64,000 nt of DNA from Sedimentisphaerales bacterium (GCA_028281535.1 JANQJS010000025.1:1-64000), one strand, 5' to 3'; positions 36,775-47,054 are shown, counted from the first letter of the stretch. The notes: a model not told the origin generated them from the sequence alone. Made by a program: numbers and translations.

Positions 36775-39486
36775 TTAGTTTAATTTTGCTTCAATGTGTT
36801 TTTGAGCCTGGTTGAGGGCTTCTTCGATCTTTTCGGGGATTTTTCCGCCTGCTTGTGCGAGTTGTGGTTTTCCGCCACCGCCACCGCCAACAATCGGAGC
36901 TATTTCTTTAACGATATCGCCTGCTTTTAACCCTTTGCTTTTAATCAAGTCATCAGTGACTGCAGTGAAGAGCAGGACTTTGCCATCGTCGGTTTTGCTG
37001 GCAAATGCGGCTGCCATAGATTGTGATTTTTGTCGCAGCCAATCAATTTGCGTGCGAATCATATCAACAGGTGCTGTTGGAAATTCACCGACAATCACTT
37101 TAGAATCGCCAAAAGTCTGGGCGTCGTCTAACAATTTTTGTGAGGCCGATTTCAGGTCTGTACCAGTCCCTTTTTTGAGTTGTGATTTTAGTTTTTTGTT
37201 TTCTTCAATGAGTTTATGGACACGTATTTCCAATTCTTCGGGTGTTGCATTTAATGCATTGGTTAATTGATCCACAATTTGGCTGCGTTGAGTTAGTAGC
37301 TGATTTAATCCCTGGCCTGTCATAGCCGTAATACGTCTTACGCCCGTGGCATTAGACTCTTCACGCGTGATTTTAAACCCAGAGATTTCACTGGTGTTTT
37401 TGACGTGGGTACCTCCACAAAATTCACGACTAAAAGCGTCTTCAATACTCTCGCCATTTGTTCCGATTGCAACGACGCGTACTTCATCACCATACTTTTC
37501 TGAAAAGAGTGACATAGCACCGAGTTGGTTTGCCTGATCGATTGGTAATACTTTATAACCAACTGATTGATTATCGATAATTTTTTCAGTGACTAATGTT
37601 TCTACATCAGTTATTTCTTGTGGCGTCATTGGTTTTGTATAGGTGAAGTCAAAGCGTAAGTATTCAGGGTTAACAAGGGAGCCTTGCTGTTTAACGTGAG
37701 GTCCTAAAACTTTTTGTAATGCCCATTGCAATAAATGAGTTGCTGTGTGGTTCCTAGCTGTGTCATTTCTAGATGAGTTGTTTATATTGATTTGAACCGA
37801 ATCGCCAATTTTAAATTGACTTGAAGTGGTGTTGCCATAATGTACGATGGCATCGCCAACTTTTTGGGTGTCGGTTATATTAAATATTTCGCCATTGCTT
37901 TCAATTTGTCCAGTATCTCCTACTTGTCCACCTGATTCAGCATATGCGCATGTTTTGTCCAGGAGAATGCCTATGTTGGTATTTGCTGGGATGGTTCCTT
38001 CGTTTATATAATCTTGATTGGAAACATAACCGATTAGTGTTGTTTCAAGTTTGAGGTTTTCATACTTATGGCTGTCATCTGTTGCAGGTAATTTGTCCCC
38101 GAGACCATCAGCTTGATATGTGGCTTTTTTAGAACCGGCCTGAGATTGTGCTTTTTGTTGATCCATGCATTTTTCAAAGCCTTTGACGTCGACTGTAAGG
38201 TCACGTTCTTCTGCCATGAGTTGAGTTAAATCTAACGGAAAGCCGTAGGTGTCATAGAGCTGGAATGCTTTGTCGCCAGAGAGAACGGTTTGATTTTCAT
38301 TTTTCATGCTTGTGATAAAGGAATCGAAAATTTCAATGCCACGTTCCAGGGTTTTTGCAAAACTGGTTTCCTCAGCTTTGATGACATTCATAACATGTTC
38401 TTTTCGTTCATTCAGTTCTGGATAGCTGTTGCCCATGATGTCCAGCAGTGTTGGTACAAGTTGGTACATAAAAGGCTCATGGAGGTCAAGGATCAGGCCG
38501 TAGCGTGTTGCTCTTCTTAATATGCGACGAAGGACATAGCCTCTGCCATCACTGCTGGGCGTTGCCCCATCGGCAATGGAAAATGAGAGCGTGCGAACAT
38601 GGTCTGCGATGACTCGGAATGCGTTGTCTGTATCGTTACCCAGTTTACTAGTATATTTTTTACCAGATAATTTTTCCAGATGCTCAATGATCGGGATGAA
38701 TAGATCTGTGTCGTAATTGCTACTTTTATTTTGTAGAACAGCGACTATGCGTTCAAGGCCGGCACCTGTATCCACATGTTTGTTTGGAAGTTCATGTAAT
38801 TTACCTGTGTCGTCACGATTGTACTGGATGAAAACAAGGTTCCATAATTCCATAAAACGTTCGCAGTCGCCATTGACCTGGCAAACGTGATTTGGATCAT
38901 CTTTCATGTTGCAGCGATCTTCTCCTAGATCGATATGGATTTCACTGCAAGGTCCACAAGGGCCTACATCTCCCATTTCCCAGAAATTATCTTTTCGTCC
39001 AAAACGTAAAACACGTTCTTTGGGTATCGAGGTATTTTCGACCCAGAGTTTTTCTGCTTCGGTATCGGGGGAGACGCCATCAGCTGCATCACCGCCAAAG
39101 ACTGATGCCCACAATTTGTTTTCATCGATCTTCCAGATTTCGGTAAAAAGCTGCCAGGCCCAAGTGATGGCTTCTGATTTGAAATAATCACCAAAGGACC
39201 AGTTCCCGAGCATCTCAAAAAAAGTGTGGTGGTAAGTATCTTTACCGACTTCTTCCAGGTCATTGTGTTTACCGCTAACGCGAATACATTTTTGACTATT
39301 CGCAGCCCGAACATAATCTCGTTTGCTGATTCCCAGGAAGACATCTTTGAACTGATTCATGCCCGCATTGATAAAGAGTAATGTTGGATCATCTTCTGGG
39401 AAGACGCGGCTACTGGGCACATAGGTGTGCTGTTGTTTTTCAAAAAACTCAATAAAATCCTGTCGAATCTGTTTCGATGTCAGCAT
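36775..39486 (-). CDS. alaS: Alanine--tRNA ligase
   Basis: This 903-residue enzyme charges tRNA-Ala. The class II catalytic core fills the N-terminal third ('FFEMLGNWSFGDYFK', 'YVRAANSQKCIR'). The editing domain has the zinc/hydrolytic 'HTATHLLQWAL' and 'CGGTH'. The C-terminal DHHA1-like domain ends with the Gly-rich 'GGGGGGKPQLAQAGGK'. Full length for the family. Monocistronic, with palindromes downstream. Confidence 0.97.
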   Translation of the reverse strand: MLTSKQIRQDFIEFFEKQQHTYVPSSRVFPEDDPTLLFINAGMNQFKDVFLGISKRDYVRAANSQKCIRVSGKHNDLEEVGKDTYHHTFFEMLGNWSFGDYFKSEAITWAWQLFTEIWKIDENKLWASVFGGDAADGVSPDTEAEKLWVENTSIPKERVLRFGRKDNFWEMGDVGPCGPCSEIHIDLGEDRCNMKDDPNHVCQVNGDCERFMELWNLVFIQYNRDDTGKLHELPNKHVDTGAGLERIVAVLQNKSSNYDTDLFIPIIEHLEKLSGKKYTSKLGNDTDNAFRVIADHVRTLSFSIADGATPSSDGRGYVLRRILRRATRYGLILDLHEPFMYQLVPTLLDIMGNSYPELNERKEHVMNVIKAEETSFAKTLERGIEIFDSFITSMKNENQTVLSGDKAFQLYDTYGFPLDLTQLMAEERDLTVDVKGFEKCMDQQKAQSQAGSKKATYQADGLGDKLPATDDSHKYENLKLETTLIGYVSNQDYINEGTIPANTNIGILLDKTCAYAESGGQVGDTGQIESNGEIFNITDTQKVGDAIVHYGNTTSSQFKIGDSVQININNSSRNDTARNHTATHLLQWALQKVLGPHVKQQGSLVNPEYLRFDFTYTKPMTPQEITDVETLVTEKIIDNQSVGYKVLPIDQANQLGAMSLFSEKYGDEVRVVAIGTNGESIEDAFSREFCGGTHVKNTSEISGFKITREESNATGVRRITAMTGQGLNQLLTQRSQIVDQLTNALNATPEELEIRVHKLIEENKKLKSQLKKGTGTDLKSASQKLLDDAQTFGDSKVIVGEFPTAPVDMIRTQIDWLRQKSQSMAAAFASKTDDGKVLLFTAVTDDLIKSKGLKAGDIVKEIAPIVGGGGGGKPQLAQAGGKIPEKIEEALNQAQKHIEAKLN

Positions 39487-39637
39487 GACAATTCCTTCTT
39501 AAGCATCTAAACTCTGGTAATCGGAAATGGCTCTGGAATAGCGCCAAATTGGACATCATCAACAAATTGAGCCAGTTGTCAAGTTTTAATCCCGTAGGCG
39601 AAATGGATGAAAAATGATAGGTTGCTGATTTTTAAAA

Positions 39638-41059
39638 TTAATTTTCGACGAATGCTTGTGGCCGAATATATGTGACTCTAGGTAAGCCGGGCAATTCTTT
39701 GGCTGTCTGGTAAAATTCTTTCAAATTATTAATTTTTTTACTGCCTAATTGGGTGATCACATATCCGGGTTTGATGAGTTGTTGGTCTGCTGGCAGGCCT
39801 GGAGTGACATGATATACCAGTACGCCTTTTTGTTTTGTGGGTAGTTGTAGTTGGCTTTTACGCCAGTTTGAGAGGGGTTTAAGTTCCAGCCCCCAGGATC
39901 GGTGTAGCAGGGACTTTAAGTTGGCTTCTTCAATGCTGCCATGAATGTCTTTAGTACGTCGAGGCATCAGCTTCGCAGTTGTTACCTGTTGAGTTAATGT
40001 TGAACTGGATGGGGCTGTTGGACGTTGGTAGGTAATATTGATGATGTCATGTGGTTGATATTTTCCGACAATGGTAATCAATTCGCTAGGTGATGTAATG
40101 GCATTGCCATTAATGTGAGTGATGATATCACCGGGTAGAAGGTTTGCTTTTTGAGCGGGAAAACCAATGAGGGTTGATTTCACAATGATGCCAGATAGCT
40201 GTTTTAGTTGATACTTATTTGCAGTGGTTTGGTCGATGGGTGTGGTTTCCACTCCAAGAAAGGCATGTTGAACCGGTTCGCCTTTTTTTAAAGCGACTAA
40301 TTTATTCACGACAGAGACATCAAATGGTATCGCAAAGCCAAAATGTTTTCCTGTTTGCAGGCCGGTTCCTGTTGCCGTATTGATACCAATGGCTCGAGCT
40401 TGCATGTCGATAAGTGGACCGCCGCTACTGCCGGGTAAAATGAAAACGTCTGTTTGTATCAGGTTGTTGTAAAATCGATCATTTTGCGTATCGACCGGTT
40501 CTTCGAGCGTTTGGTTCATTCGAATAACCTGGCCAAATGTTGCTACCGCTCGACCATCGGAACCGCTACCGAGTGGATTGCCCAATGCTGCGACAGGTTG
40601 GCCTATAGAGATGGAGCCAGATAAGGCCAATTCAAGCTTAGGTAGGTCGGTGGCTTCAATTTTAATAATAGCTAAATCACTTCGGGGATCAGATGAAATG
40701 ACGCTAGCAAAAAATTGCCTCTGATCTGCGAGTGTAACACGGATGGTTTCAACGTCATGAATAACATGTTCATTTGTGAGAATGTATCCATTCGCATCAA
40801 AAACAAATCCGCTACCAGCATTATTTAATTCGATGTTGCTATTGTTTGTATGCTGGGTTGTTTTTATTGCGACAACGGCTTTACGAGCTTGCGAGATGAC
40901 ATGGCTGAATTCTTTTTCCCAAATGCGATAGTTGTCACCTGATTGTGATTGTTGATATGCCAGGCTGAAGACATAGACTGTAGATCCTAAAATCACGACG
41001 AGGCAGGTGACCAGGAAGATTGTAAGGAACTTAGAATATTTTATCGTTTCGTTAGACAT
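39638..41059 (-). CDS. HtrA/DegP-like serine protease with two PDZ domains, membrane-anchored
   Basis: About 473 residues. One membrane helix at about 15-35 anchors it with the rest outside. The trypsin-like domain holds His in 'LTNEHVIHD', Asp in 'DPRSDLAII' and Ser in 'LPGSSGGPLID'. Two PDZ-like domains follow ('LLPGDIITHINGN' and 'LIKPGYVITQLGSK'). It degrades or folds damaged envelope proteins. ATG 41059 has GGAG 8 nt upstream; ATG 41071 lacks such a site. Same strand as the AsmA-like gene, which ends 98 bp upstream. Confidence 0.9.
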   Translation of the reverse strand: MSNETIKYSKFLTIFLVTCLVVILGSTVYVFSLAYQQSQSGDNYRIWEKEFSHVISQARKAVVAIKTTQHTNNSNIELNNAGSGFVFDANGYILTNEHVIHDVETIRVTLADQRQFFASVISSDPRSDLAIIKIEATDLPKLELALSGSISIGQPVAALGNPLGSGSDGRAVATFGQVIRMNQTLEEPVDTQNDRFYNNLIQTDVFILPGSSGGPLIDMQARAIGINTATGTGLQTGKHFGFAIPFDVSVVNKLVALKKGEPVQHAFLGVETTPIDQTTANKYQLKQLSGIIVKSTLIGFPAQKANLLPGDIITHINGNAITSPSELITIVGKYQPHDIINITYQRPTAPSSSTLTQQVTTAKLMPRRTKDIHGSIEEANLKSLLHRSWGLELKPLSNWRKSQLQLPTKQKGVLVYHVTPGLPADQQLIKPGYVITQLGSKKINNLKEFYQTAKELPGLPRVTYIRPQAFVEN

Positions 41060-41169
41060 ACCTAGCTCCATATATCGGTAAAAACCCTAAGAATAGATTA
41101 ACTTGATCAGGCGTGGTCTAAGAATTATATAGGTCCGATATAATCGGTGTTTGAGGTTAATCAGTGATG

Positions 41170-44100
41170 CTAGTTTTTATTTTTATTAGTAGATCCTAAC
41201 TTGGCACCCGAAAAATAATTTAACAGTTTTTGAAACGAACCAAAGGCGATGGTTTTTACGATGGGGTTTTCGAAAGTTCCTGAGACATGAAGATGAATCA
41301 GGGCAGGCTTGATAACTGTCAGTAGGTCGGTAAATCCTGGGACAGGCGGGATATCGTGTGGACTCCCAACTAGGAAAATAAGATCCAGTTTATTGTCATC
41401 ACCAACCATTTCCCCAACGCCATTAAGGGATAGGGCACTGCCTCTCATGAATATGACATTAAATAGAATTTTTTCGTTATGAATATTTCCTTCCAGAGTG
41501 ACTTCATTGAAAGCACCTTCCCTTGGCCACGAAAGATTGGGGATATGTAAAAATTGTGCCGCAATGGGTAGTTCACCTAAAACCGCATTATTGACGAATG
41601 CTTTAAAGCTTCCTATGCGTGGCGAGAGGCTATTGGCTTTGCTAATATTGTAATTTCCCATTATTTGACCTTGCAGCTTTTTTTTCTTTTTGTTGTCACT
41701 ATTAGTCATCATAAGAAATTGAGGGAGTTCAACATCACGACATTTGATTTGTAATTCGTAGCCTGAACCCTCTTTTGTGAAGGTGATTTTTGACTGACCA
41801 AATAAGTTTCCATTGCAAAGTCGACCGTTAATATCAGAGAAAAGTAGTTCTTTTTTTCGACTGTCATAACTGATATATGATTTTAGATTTTCGAGGGGGC
41901 GTTGTTTTATTTTTAAAGTTTGTCCAAGGAAATCCCCATTCAATGTGAAAAGGTCAGAGTGTGCATTGAATGTAGATTTCCCTGTAAAAGAGCCGCTAAG
42001 CTCTGTGGTTGGCATCGGGTTGACCAGTGCGACCTCATTAAAATACAGGTCGCCAGAAACGATCCATTGGGCATGTTGCTCTTTGTCTTGTTGGTAAAGT
42101 ATTTTAACATTACCATTCCAGTTTCCTGTTGGTTTGATGTAATCAATGTGTGCTTGTAATTCTTGTGGGAATGCTTCAAAGAGTTTGCGATGCAAAATGC
42201 CATTTTTAATGTTAAAATTCATTTCGCTCAGTTGCATAAAATCTCGTTTTAATTCGCCGTTGAGACGAATTTCAGTATTATTTTCTTTGCTGAGAATATC
42301 CTGGAAGTTGATTTTATTTTCATCGATCAAGAAAACACCTGTGACATTCTCAAACGTATAATTAAGGTCTTTAAACTTAAAACCACTATTGACAGCTTCG
42401 ATTAGACCTGTAATTACCTGTTGCTGTGATGTGTCGGTTCGCTCAATGTCGAGAATGGCATTAAATGAACCGCGTGGATTAAGACGTTCACAGAGTTGGC
42501 TGCCAGCATACCCCATGGCTCCATAAAGCGCCTGGTCCGCAATAATCGATTCAGCTTCAATATGAATTTTATAATCCTCTTGATTTTTATAAAAACCATT
42601 AAGGTTAATTTCTCCGCCATTATGAAACCCTTTTAAAGAATTTATAGAAATTCCATTACGATTAATTTTAACGTTTGCAGTTGCATTTTCGACAGGGTAT
42701 GGAAATGCTTTGTATAGAATAGGACCATTTCGGTAGGTGGCTTCTATGTCAACATCATAATCCATTTTAATTCTATCTTTTGATGTCGGTTTAGATTGTA
42801 CTGTAACAATACCATCACTTCGCCCATTTAAACGAACTCGCTCATAGAAGTCTTGGTGCTTTTGAGGCAAATAGTTTGACAGTGTTTCATTAATGAGCAT
42901 ATCTTTATAGTTGATTTTACATTGAAAGTTTTTATCTGCCATTGATCGATAACTGTAATCACCTACAATAGATAATTCGCCTGTGGAGGCCTTGGCTCGA
43001 TCCACTCGAATATCTGTATGATCACGCGTAATGGTTAAATGGCCCTGGATGTCGGTCATAGGCAGTTTAAAACCAGTATAGGTTGCATCCACATTTAAAA
43101 GATCAACATTCAAGTCCCACTGTGAGCGTTGTCCATCAACCCGAGATGTATAATATACGGCATTAATACGATTTGTCGGATTAAATAAATCCCATATCGA
43201 TTGCTGCATGGGGTTCAGGGCGTTATATAACGTTTCATCAAGAAGGCCGTTATTGACATTGACGGTCATTTCATAATCAGGTTTACGTTGTTTAAGTTTT
43301 GTCCATTTACCATCGTAGGTTAATTTCATGTCATCTTGTTCGATACTAAGTGGACCGACTATGACTTCTTTGGAATTGAAGGTGGCTTTTCCTGCAACAC
43401 CAGTAAGTGGATAGGGGAATTTAGCGTAGGTGAAATTTGCTGAATGACAATCCACTTGCCCATTAAATTGAACAGGATTTGGCCCATAGATGTCTCGTTG
43501 CAAGGTCATGACCATGTCAATTTGTCCGCTAGGGGTTAGCACTTCTATCATGCGCTTTGGTCCCCAGGGTAAAACCTGTTTAACGAGCTCTGTGAGTACT
43601 TTAGATTGAGTGTCATGTGGATTGGAAAAATCCCATTGGTTTGTTGGAATATTGAGCCCAGAGGTTCCCATGTCAAACTTAAATCGACTTAAGCTTAGTG
43701 GGTGTGGGATGTTTTCTGAATCATTGAGATAGTTAAAAATATTGCTAATGGAAAGATCATCAAAAAGCCCTTTGGCATAAAAATCACAATGGTTTTTTAG
43801 GCGGCCTTCAAACATTTTGATATCGAATGTATTATTTTTGTAAATAATTTGCGTGTTGAAATTTTCGATCATTGCATGAAAACGATTTATTTGGAAATGT
43901 CCATTTTCTATCGAAAATGTTAGAGAGTGATCTTGCGGATTGCTTTTCCAGATAAGATCTATATTGCCATGGGGATATTGTACATGGTTGATCATCGGTT
44001 GCTGCCAGCTTTCAGGCAATGTTGTAATATCAATATCTTCCAGTTTAAAGTTGAGATGGGCCTGGCTATCCAGTTGTCCCATCAAGTCAAGTTTTCCTTG

Positions 44101-44760
44101 AAGATGTAAATTTTTGATGGTGCTTCTCTGGGCACTTTTCAGATCAAATTCAAAATAGCTAGGAACCGATTGGTTGGGAATCGGGCGTAATTTTCCTGTT
44201 AATTCCTGTCGTACCTTTGGGCCGCGTACATCGTCGACGATTTCGGTATATTCCATCATGCAATTACGAAAATAAATCGCGGAATATTGAGGGGTGCCAT
44301 TTGGATCAGAGGCAAAATCTAAAAGATCAAGATTGCCAATTTCCTGGTCACGGTCGTACCAGATTTTTAAGTTGCCATTCGAAAAGACCACTTCATCAAT
44401 TTTAAATTCTCCCCTGAGAAGCTTTAAAGAGTCTAGTCGGATAATCATCTCATCGGCAATAAAAATAGGATTTTCTTCAAATTCCCCTTTTGCTGGCGTT
44501 TTGATTTTTACACCCTTTAAGTGGATTTGTCGGAACTGAGAAAATTTGGCCTCAACAAGTTCAACATTGCCTCCAGTCATGCCCTCCAATGCTGCAATTG
44601 ATGTATTGCGGATATAATCGCTATTGGTGAAATATCCATAGACGCTGATGAGAGCTATCAAAATCATTAGTATGAGCAGGATGCAAATCCGTCGACATTT
44701 AACAAAAAGCGAATGCTTAACAGATTTTTCCTTTTTGGGTGGTGTATCGAAATCGCTCAT
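41170..44760 (-). CDS. Giant AsmA/TamB-like envelope protein
   Basis: About 1196 residues. One N-terminal membrane helix ('RICILLILMILIALISVYGYF' region) and then a long beta-rich extracytoplasmic part of repeating 'GxVxL...' strands. The last 170 residues ('LGELPIAAQFLHIP', 'GVGEMVGDDNKLDLIF') are like the C-terminal domain of AsmA family proteins. Such proteins bridge the envelope and are thought to move phospholipids. ATG 44760 is chosen; TTG 44793 is possible. No close neighbour upstream. Confidence 0.8.
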   Translation of the reverse strand: MSDFDTPPKKEKSVKHSLFVKCRRICILLILMILIALISVYGYFTNSDYIRNTSIAALEGMTGGNVELVEAKFSQFRQIHLKGVKIKTPAKGEFEENPIFIADEMIIRLDSLKLLRGEFKIDEVVFSNGNLKIWYDRDQEIGNLDLLDFASDPNGTPQYSAIYFRNCMMEYTEIVDDVRGPKVRQELTGKLRPIPNQSVPSYFEFDLKSAQRSTIKNLHLQGKLDLMGQLDSQAHLNFKLEDIDITTLPESWQQPMINHVQYPHGNIDLIWKSNPQDHSLTFSIENGHFQINRFHAMIENFNTQIIYKNNTFDIKMFEGRLKNHCDFYAKGLFDDLSISNIFNYLNDSENIPHPLSLSRFKFDMGTSGLNIPTNQWDFSNPHDTQSKVLTELVKQVLPWGPKRMIEVLTPSGQIDMVMTLQRDIYGPNPVQFNGQVDCHSANFTYAKFPYPLTGVAGKATFNSKEVIVGPLSIEQDDMKLTYDGKWTKLKQRKPDYEMTVNVNNGLLDETLYNALNPMQQSIWDLFNPTNRINAVYYTSRVDGQRSQWDLNVDLLNVDATYTGFKLPMTDIQGHLTITRDHTDIRVDRAKASTGELSIVGDYSYRSMADKNFQCKINYKDMLINETLSNYLPQKHQDFYERVRLNGRSDGIVTVQSKPTSKDRIKMDYDVDIEATYRNGPILYKAFPYPVENATANVKINRNGISINSLKGFHNGGEINLNGFYKNQEDYKIHIEAESIIADQALYGAMGYAGSQLCERLNPRGSFNAILDIERTDTSQQQVITGLIEAVNSGFKFKDLNYTFENVTGVFLIDENKINFQDILSKENNTEIRLNGELKRDFMQLSEMNFNIKNGILHRKLFEAFPQELQAHIDYIKPTGNWNGNVKILYQQDKEQHAQWIVSGDLYFNEVALVNPMPTTELSGSFTGKSTFNAHSDLFTLNGDFLGQTLKIKQRPLENLKSYISYDSRKKELLFSDINGRLCNGNLFGQSKITFTKEGSGYELQIKCRDVELPQFLMMTNSDNKKKKKLQGQIMGNYNISKANSLSPRIGSFKAFVNNAVLGELPIAAQFLHIPNLSWPREGAFNEVTLEGNIHNEKILFNVIFMRGSALSLNGVGEMVGDDNKLDLIFLVGSPHDIPPVPGFTDLLTVIKPALIHLHVSGTFENPIVKTIAFGSFQKLLNYFSGAKLGSTNKNKN

Positions 44761-45002
44761 AAGCGTGGGTATCTTCAACCTTTTTAGGGGCAATTATATT
44801 CATTATTCACTGTCTAACAATATATTATCGATCATATTCGTCTTGGTTCATGAAATTCTAGGCCAAACTTGATGAATCTATTTATCTTTGCTGGGTAAAG
44901 CGTATTAACTCTTGAAAAATAAGTAAAAACGGCATGTGGTACGTGTACGTATATTGGTGTGTTGAAGCTCAATTCTGCTTAAGAAAATTAAAGGAGTCTC
45001 AT

Positions 45003-45044
45003 ATGATTCGCATGTCTAACTTTTCCTCACTCACTCGAAGATAA
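45003..45044 (+). CDS. 13-codon ORF with strong Shine-Dalgarno site (tiny peptide or gene remnant)
   Basis: AAAGGAG (44990-44996) stands 6 nt before ATG 45003; TAA follows after 13 codons. Beyond it, frame +1 stays open for about 45 further codons without a start, which fits a frameshifted small gene. No homolog is recognised. Whether it is translated is open. Confidence 0.3.
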   Translation: MIRMSNFSSLTRR

Positions 45045-45225
45045 TTGGGTTGGATCGATAAGTCTTATATCAAACATGCAGATAAAATGTGAAAAGCGGC
45101 CCATGCCAAAGTGGATCAGGATAGATATGTTCGTAATATATGCGGCTTATCAAGATTATGTAAAAAAAAGAAAATAATTAAGTAATAAGACCTAAGTAAT
45201 AACGTTAATTAGTATACCAACCCTT

Positions 45226-45349
45226 ATTTTATGAATTTTCATAAAATGTTTGGCCAGGACCTTCTCGTGTTGCGAGCACAATGGGAAACTATAGTCCTGG
45301 CCAAATCGTAGGGTGTAATGCACCGTAGAAACTACACCGGGTGCATTAC
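45226..45349. ncRNA. Candidate structured RNA or repeat element: three consecutive perfect stem-loops
   Basis: Stem 1: 45226-45235 with 45238-45247. Stem 2: 45249-45260 with 45294-45305 (12 bp) enclosing a small hairpin CTCG/CGAG. Stem 3: 45315-45324 with 45340-45349 (10 bp), capped by GTAG/CTAC. All pairs are canonical. It matches no RNA family I can name. A REP or MITE-like repeat is an equal possibility. Confidence 0.4.
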
Positions 45350-45837
45350 GGGCTTGGGTGCAAATCTAAATTCGTTGCGGGATGAATCTCAATGGGTGTC
45401 TTTCTGGTCACAACTTTATTCGTTAGTACGTCTGTTAGCCCTGGATAGTTTTAGGTCAATATTCAGGTCAACGTCGTTAGTTGGCGGGCAATACTGAGGT
45501 AGGTTTTTACGTTATGTAAATAGCAGTATTATCTCGTGTCAATTTCTTGACGTTCCGAACTAGCAAGGCCGGTAATCTATGATTATTCCACTCTCAAGTC
45601 AAGTAAGAATATTACTTATATTTTATAATTTTTGAGAAATAATTATTGAGTACTTTGCAATTAAACAAGGCGAGATGGATGAATCTAAGCTAACTTGTTT
45701 TTACTGAGTTTGTTGGCGGTAGTGAAGACAATAAAATAGTATTACTCTTTTAAGGTAAATTTTTTATAAAAAAATGTCAGATTTGGTATGTCCAATTGGT
45801 GTTAGGGTTGCAATGTCAAAAAATGGGGTGATGGTCT

Positions 45838-46614
45838 CTACTCTTGTGCAGGTTCATGCACATATCCAATACGGCAATGAAGTGGCCAAATGACCGTTTT
45901 GGCGTATTCTGGTTTTTGCCATGTGCTAATTAATTCTTCTTTTACTGTTTCGATGGGATTTTTTCTATGTATTGATTTGTATTTTTGAACAGCAGACCAA
46001 GTGTCCAAATACTCTAGTATTTGGTTGAGAGTCCATTCTTGTGTCATCGTAAAAGGTGGTGATTTTATTTCGTGAAATGGAAAGGGCAGCGTTGCGTAAG
46101 CTTCTTCGATATATTGACGTTCAGGGGGCCAGTAATTTCCGATGATATCATCATAAAAATAACGAATCACTTTATCGATTTCAGGGCTTACCGTTTGGAG
46201 TTCATAGCACCAGGCAGCAATAACGGTGTTTGGCTTACTAACGCGTTTTACTTCTTGATAAAATGTTTCAAAATTAAACCAATGTAAACCTTGTGCAATC
46301 GTAATTAAATCAATACTGTTATCAGGAATGGTTGTATTGTCTGCCAGGTAGACTTGGTAAGAAATGTTAGGATGGGGTTCTGTGTGCTCGATTTGTTCTT
46401 GGCTGGCATCCGTTGCGATAATGGAGTCAAAATAGTTTGCTAATCCGATGGAAGCCTGGCCATTTCCGCATGCGCAATCCCAAGCGACAGTCGTTTCATT
46501 GCAAAGTGAAGCTAAATATGCAAACAAAGCATCCGGGTATGTCGGACGCTTTGCGGCATAATCATTGGCATGATTTGAAAAATGATCTTTAAAAGATCCT
46601 TGGTACGAGTTCAT
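45838..46614 (-). CDS. SAM-dependent methyltransferase (class I)
   Basis: This 258-residue protein has motif I 'AWDCACGNGQAS', motif II 'IIATDASQEQIEH' and 'IDLITIAQGLHWFNFETFY', the pattern of Methyltransf_11/25 enzymes similar to yeast trans-aconitate methyltransferase-type relatives. Opening 'FSNHANDYAAKRPTYP' is typical. ATG 46614 overlaps the TAA of the copper protein gene by one base (TAATG), so it is coupled to it. Substrate unknown. Confidence 0.85.
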   Translation of the reverse strand: MNSYQGSFKDHFSNHANDYAAKRPTYPDALFAYLASLCNETTVAWDCACGNGQASIGLANYFDSIIATDASQEQIEHTEPHPNISYQVYLADNTTIPDNSIDLITIAQGLHWFNFETFYQEVKRVSKPNTVIAAWCYELQTVSPEIDKVIRYFYDDIIGNYWPPERQYIEEAYATLPFPFHEIKSPPFTMTQEWTLNQILEYLDTWSAVQKYKSIHRKNPIETVKEELISTWQKPEYAKTVIWPLHCRIGYVHEPAQE

Positions 46615-47054
46615 TAACCGATCAAGGCTTTGCACGCTTCAACGCAAGCTTTGCAGGAGTCTGCGCAGGCTTTACATTCTTCGTGATGGTTTTCATGGCG
46701 GCGGCATTCTTTTTCGCAGTCGCTGCAGATTTTTGCACACACTTCGCAAAAAGCTTCAAGGTGTTTTGATTTGTAAGACGCCAAGCTAATCAATGCTTTG
46801 CACATGGCCACAGATTCAATGACTAAATCGGCACAGCCAGCAGTACCCGTATCACCTTTTTTAAATAACGCCATGCAGTGTTCGATACATGCTTCGCCCG
46901 TTTTGATGCAGTCCAATGCGGCATCAATTACACCTTTGCTTTTGTTGGATTCGGCTTGGGCCGTGGATGTTAGGAAGTTGTTTGTACTGGCTGCAACAGC
47001 TAATGCTCCAGCACTTGCCAATACATTGCGACGATTTAATAAATTCTTTTCCAT
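46614..47054 (-). CDS. Csp-like four-helix copper storage protein, Tat-type signal
   Basis: This 146-residue protein begins with 'NRRNVLASAGALAVAAS', a twin-arginine signal. The mature part has 15 Cys at helix spacing ('CIKTGEACIEHC', 'CEVCAKICSDCEKEC', 'CKACADSCKACVEAC'), as in DUF326 proteins and Csp1, which line a four-helix bundle with Cys to hold many Cu(I) ions. So it stores or detoxifies copper outside the cytoplasm. First gene of a two-gene unit with the methyltransferase. Confidence 0.9.
   Translation of the reverse strand: MEKNLLNRRNVLASAGALAVAASTNNFLTSTAQAESNKSKGVIDAALDCIKTGEACIEHCMALFKKGDTGTAGCADLVIESVAMCKALISLASYKSKHLEAFCEVCAKICSDCEKECRRHENHHEECKACADSCKACVEACKALIG

Larger units (their letters stand above)
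44761..45837. other. 1.1-kb intergenic region with hairpins and a decayed or tiny ORF
   Basis: No long ORF on either strand. It contains a 13-codon ORF with an ideal ribosome binding site at 45003-45044 and a cluster of three perfect stem-loops at 45226-45349. The remaining stretches (45350-45837) have no strong palindrome or motif that I recognise; RNase P, tmRNA and SRP signatures were looked for and not found. Confidence 0.6.

Noticed and set aside
38892-39344. ORFs overlapping alaS on both strands
   Set aside because: They lie inside a fully conserved alaS frame and show no recognisable protein family.
45226-45840. RNase P RNA, tmRNA or SRP RNA in the gene-poor stretch
   Set aside because: None of the conserved cores that I know for these RNAs occurs on either strand.
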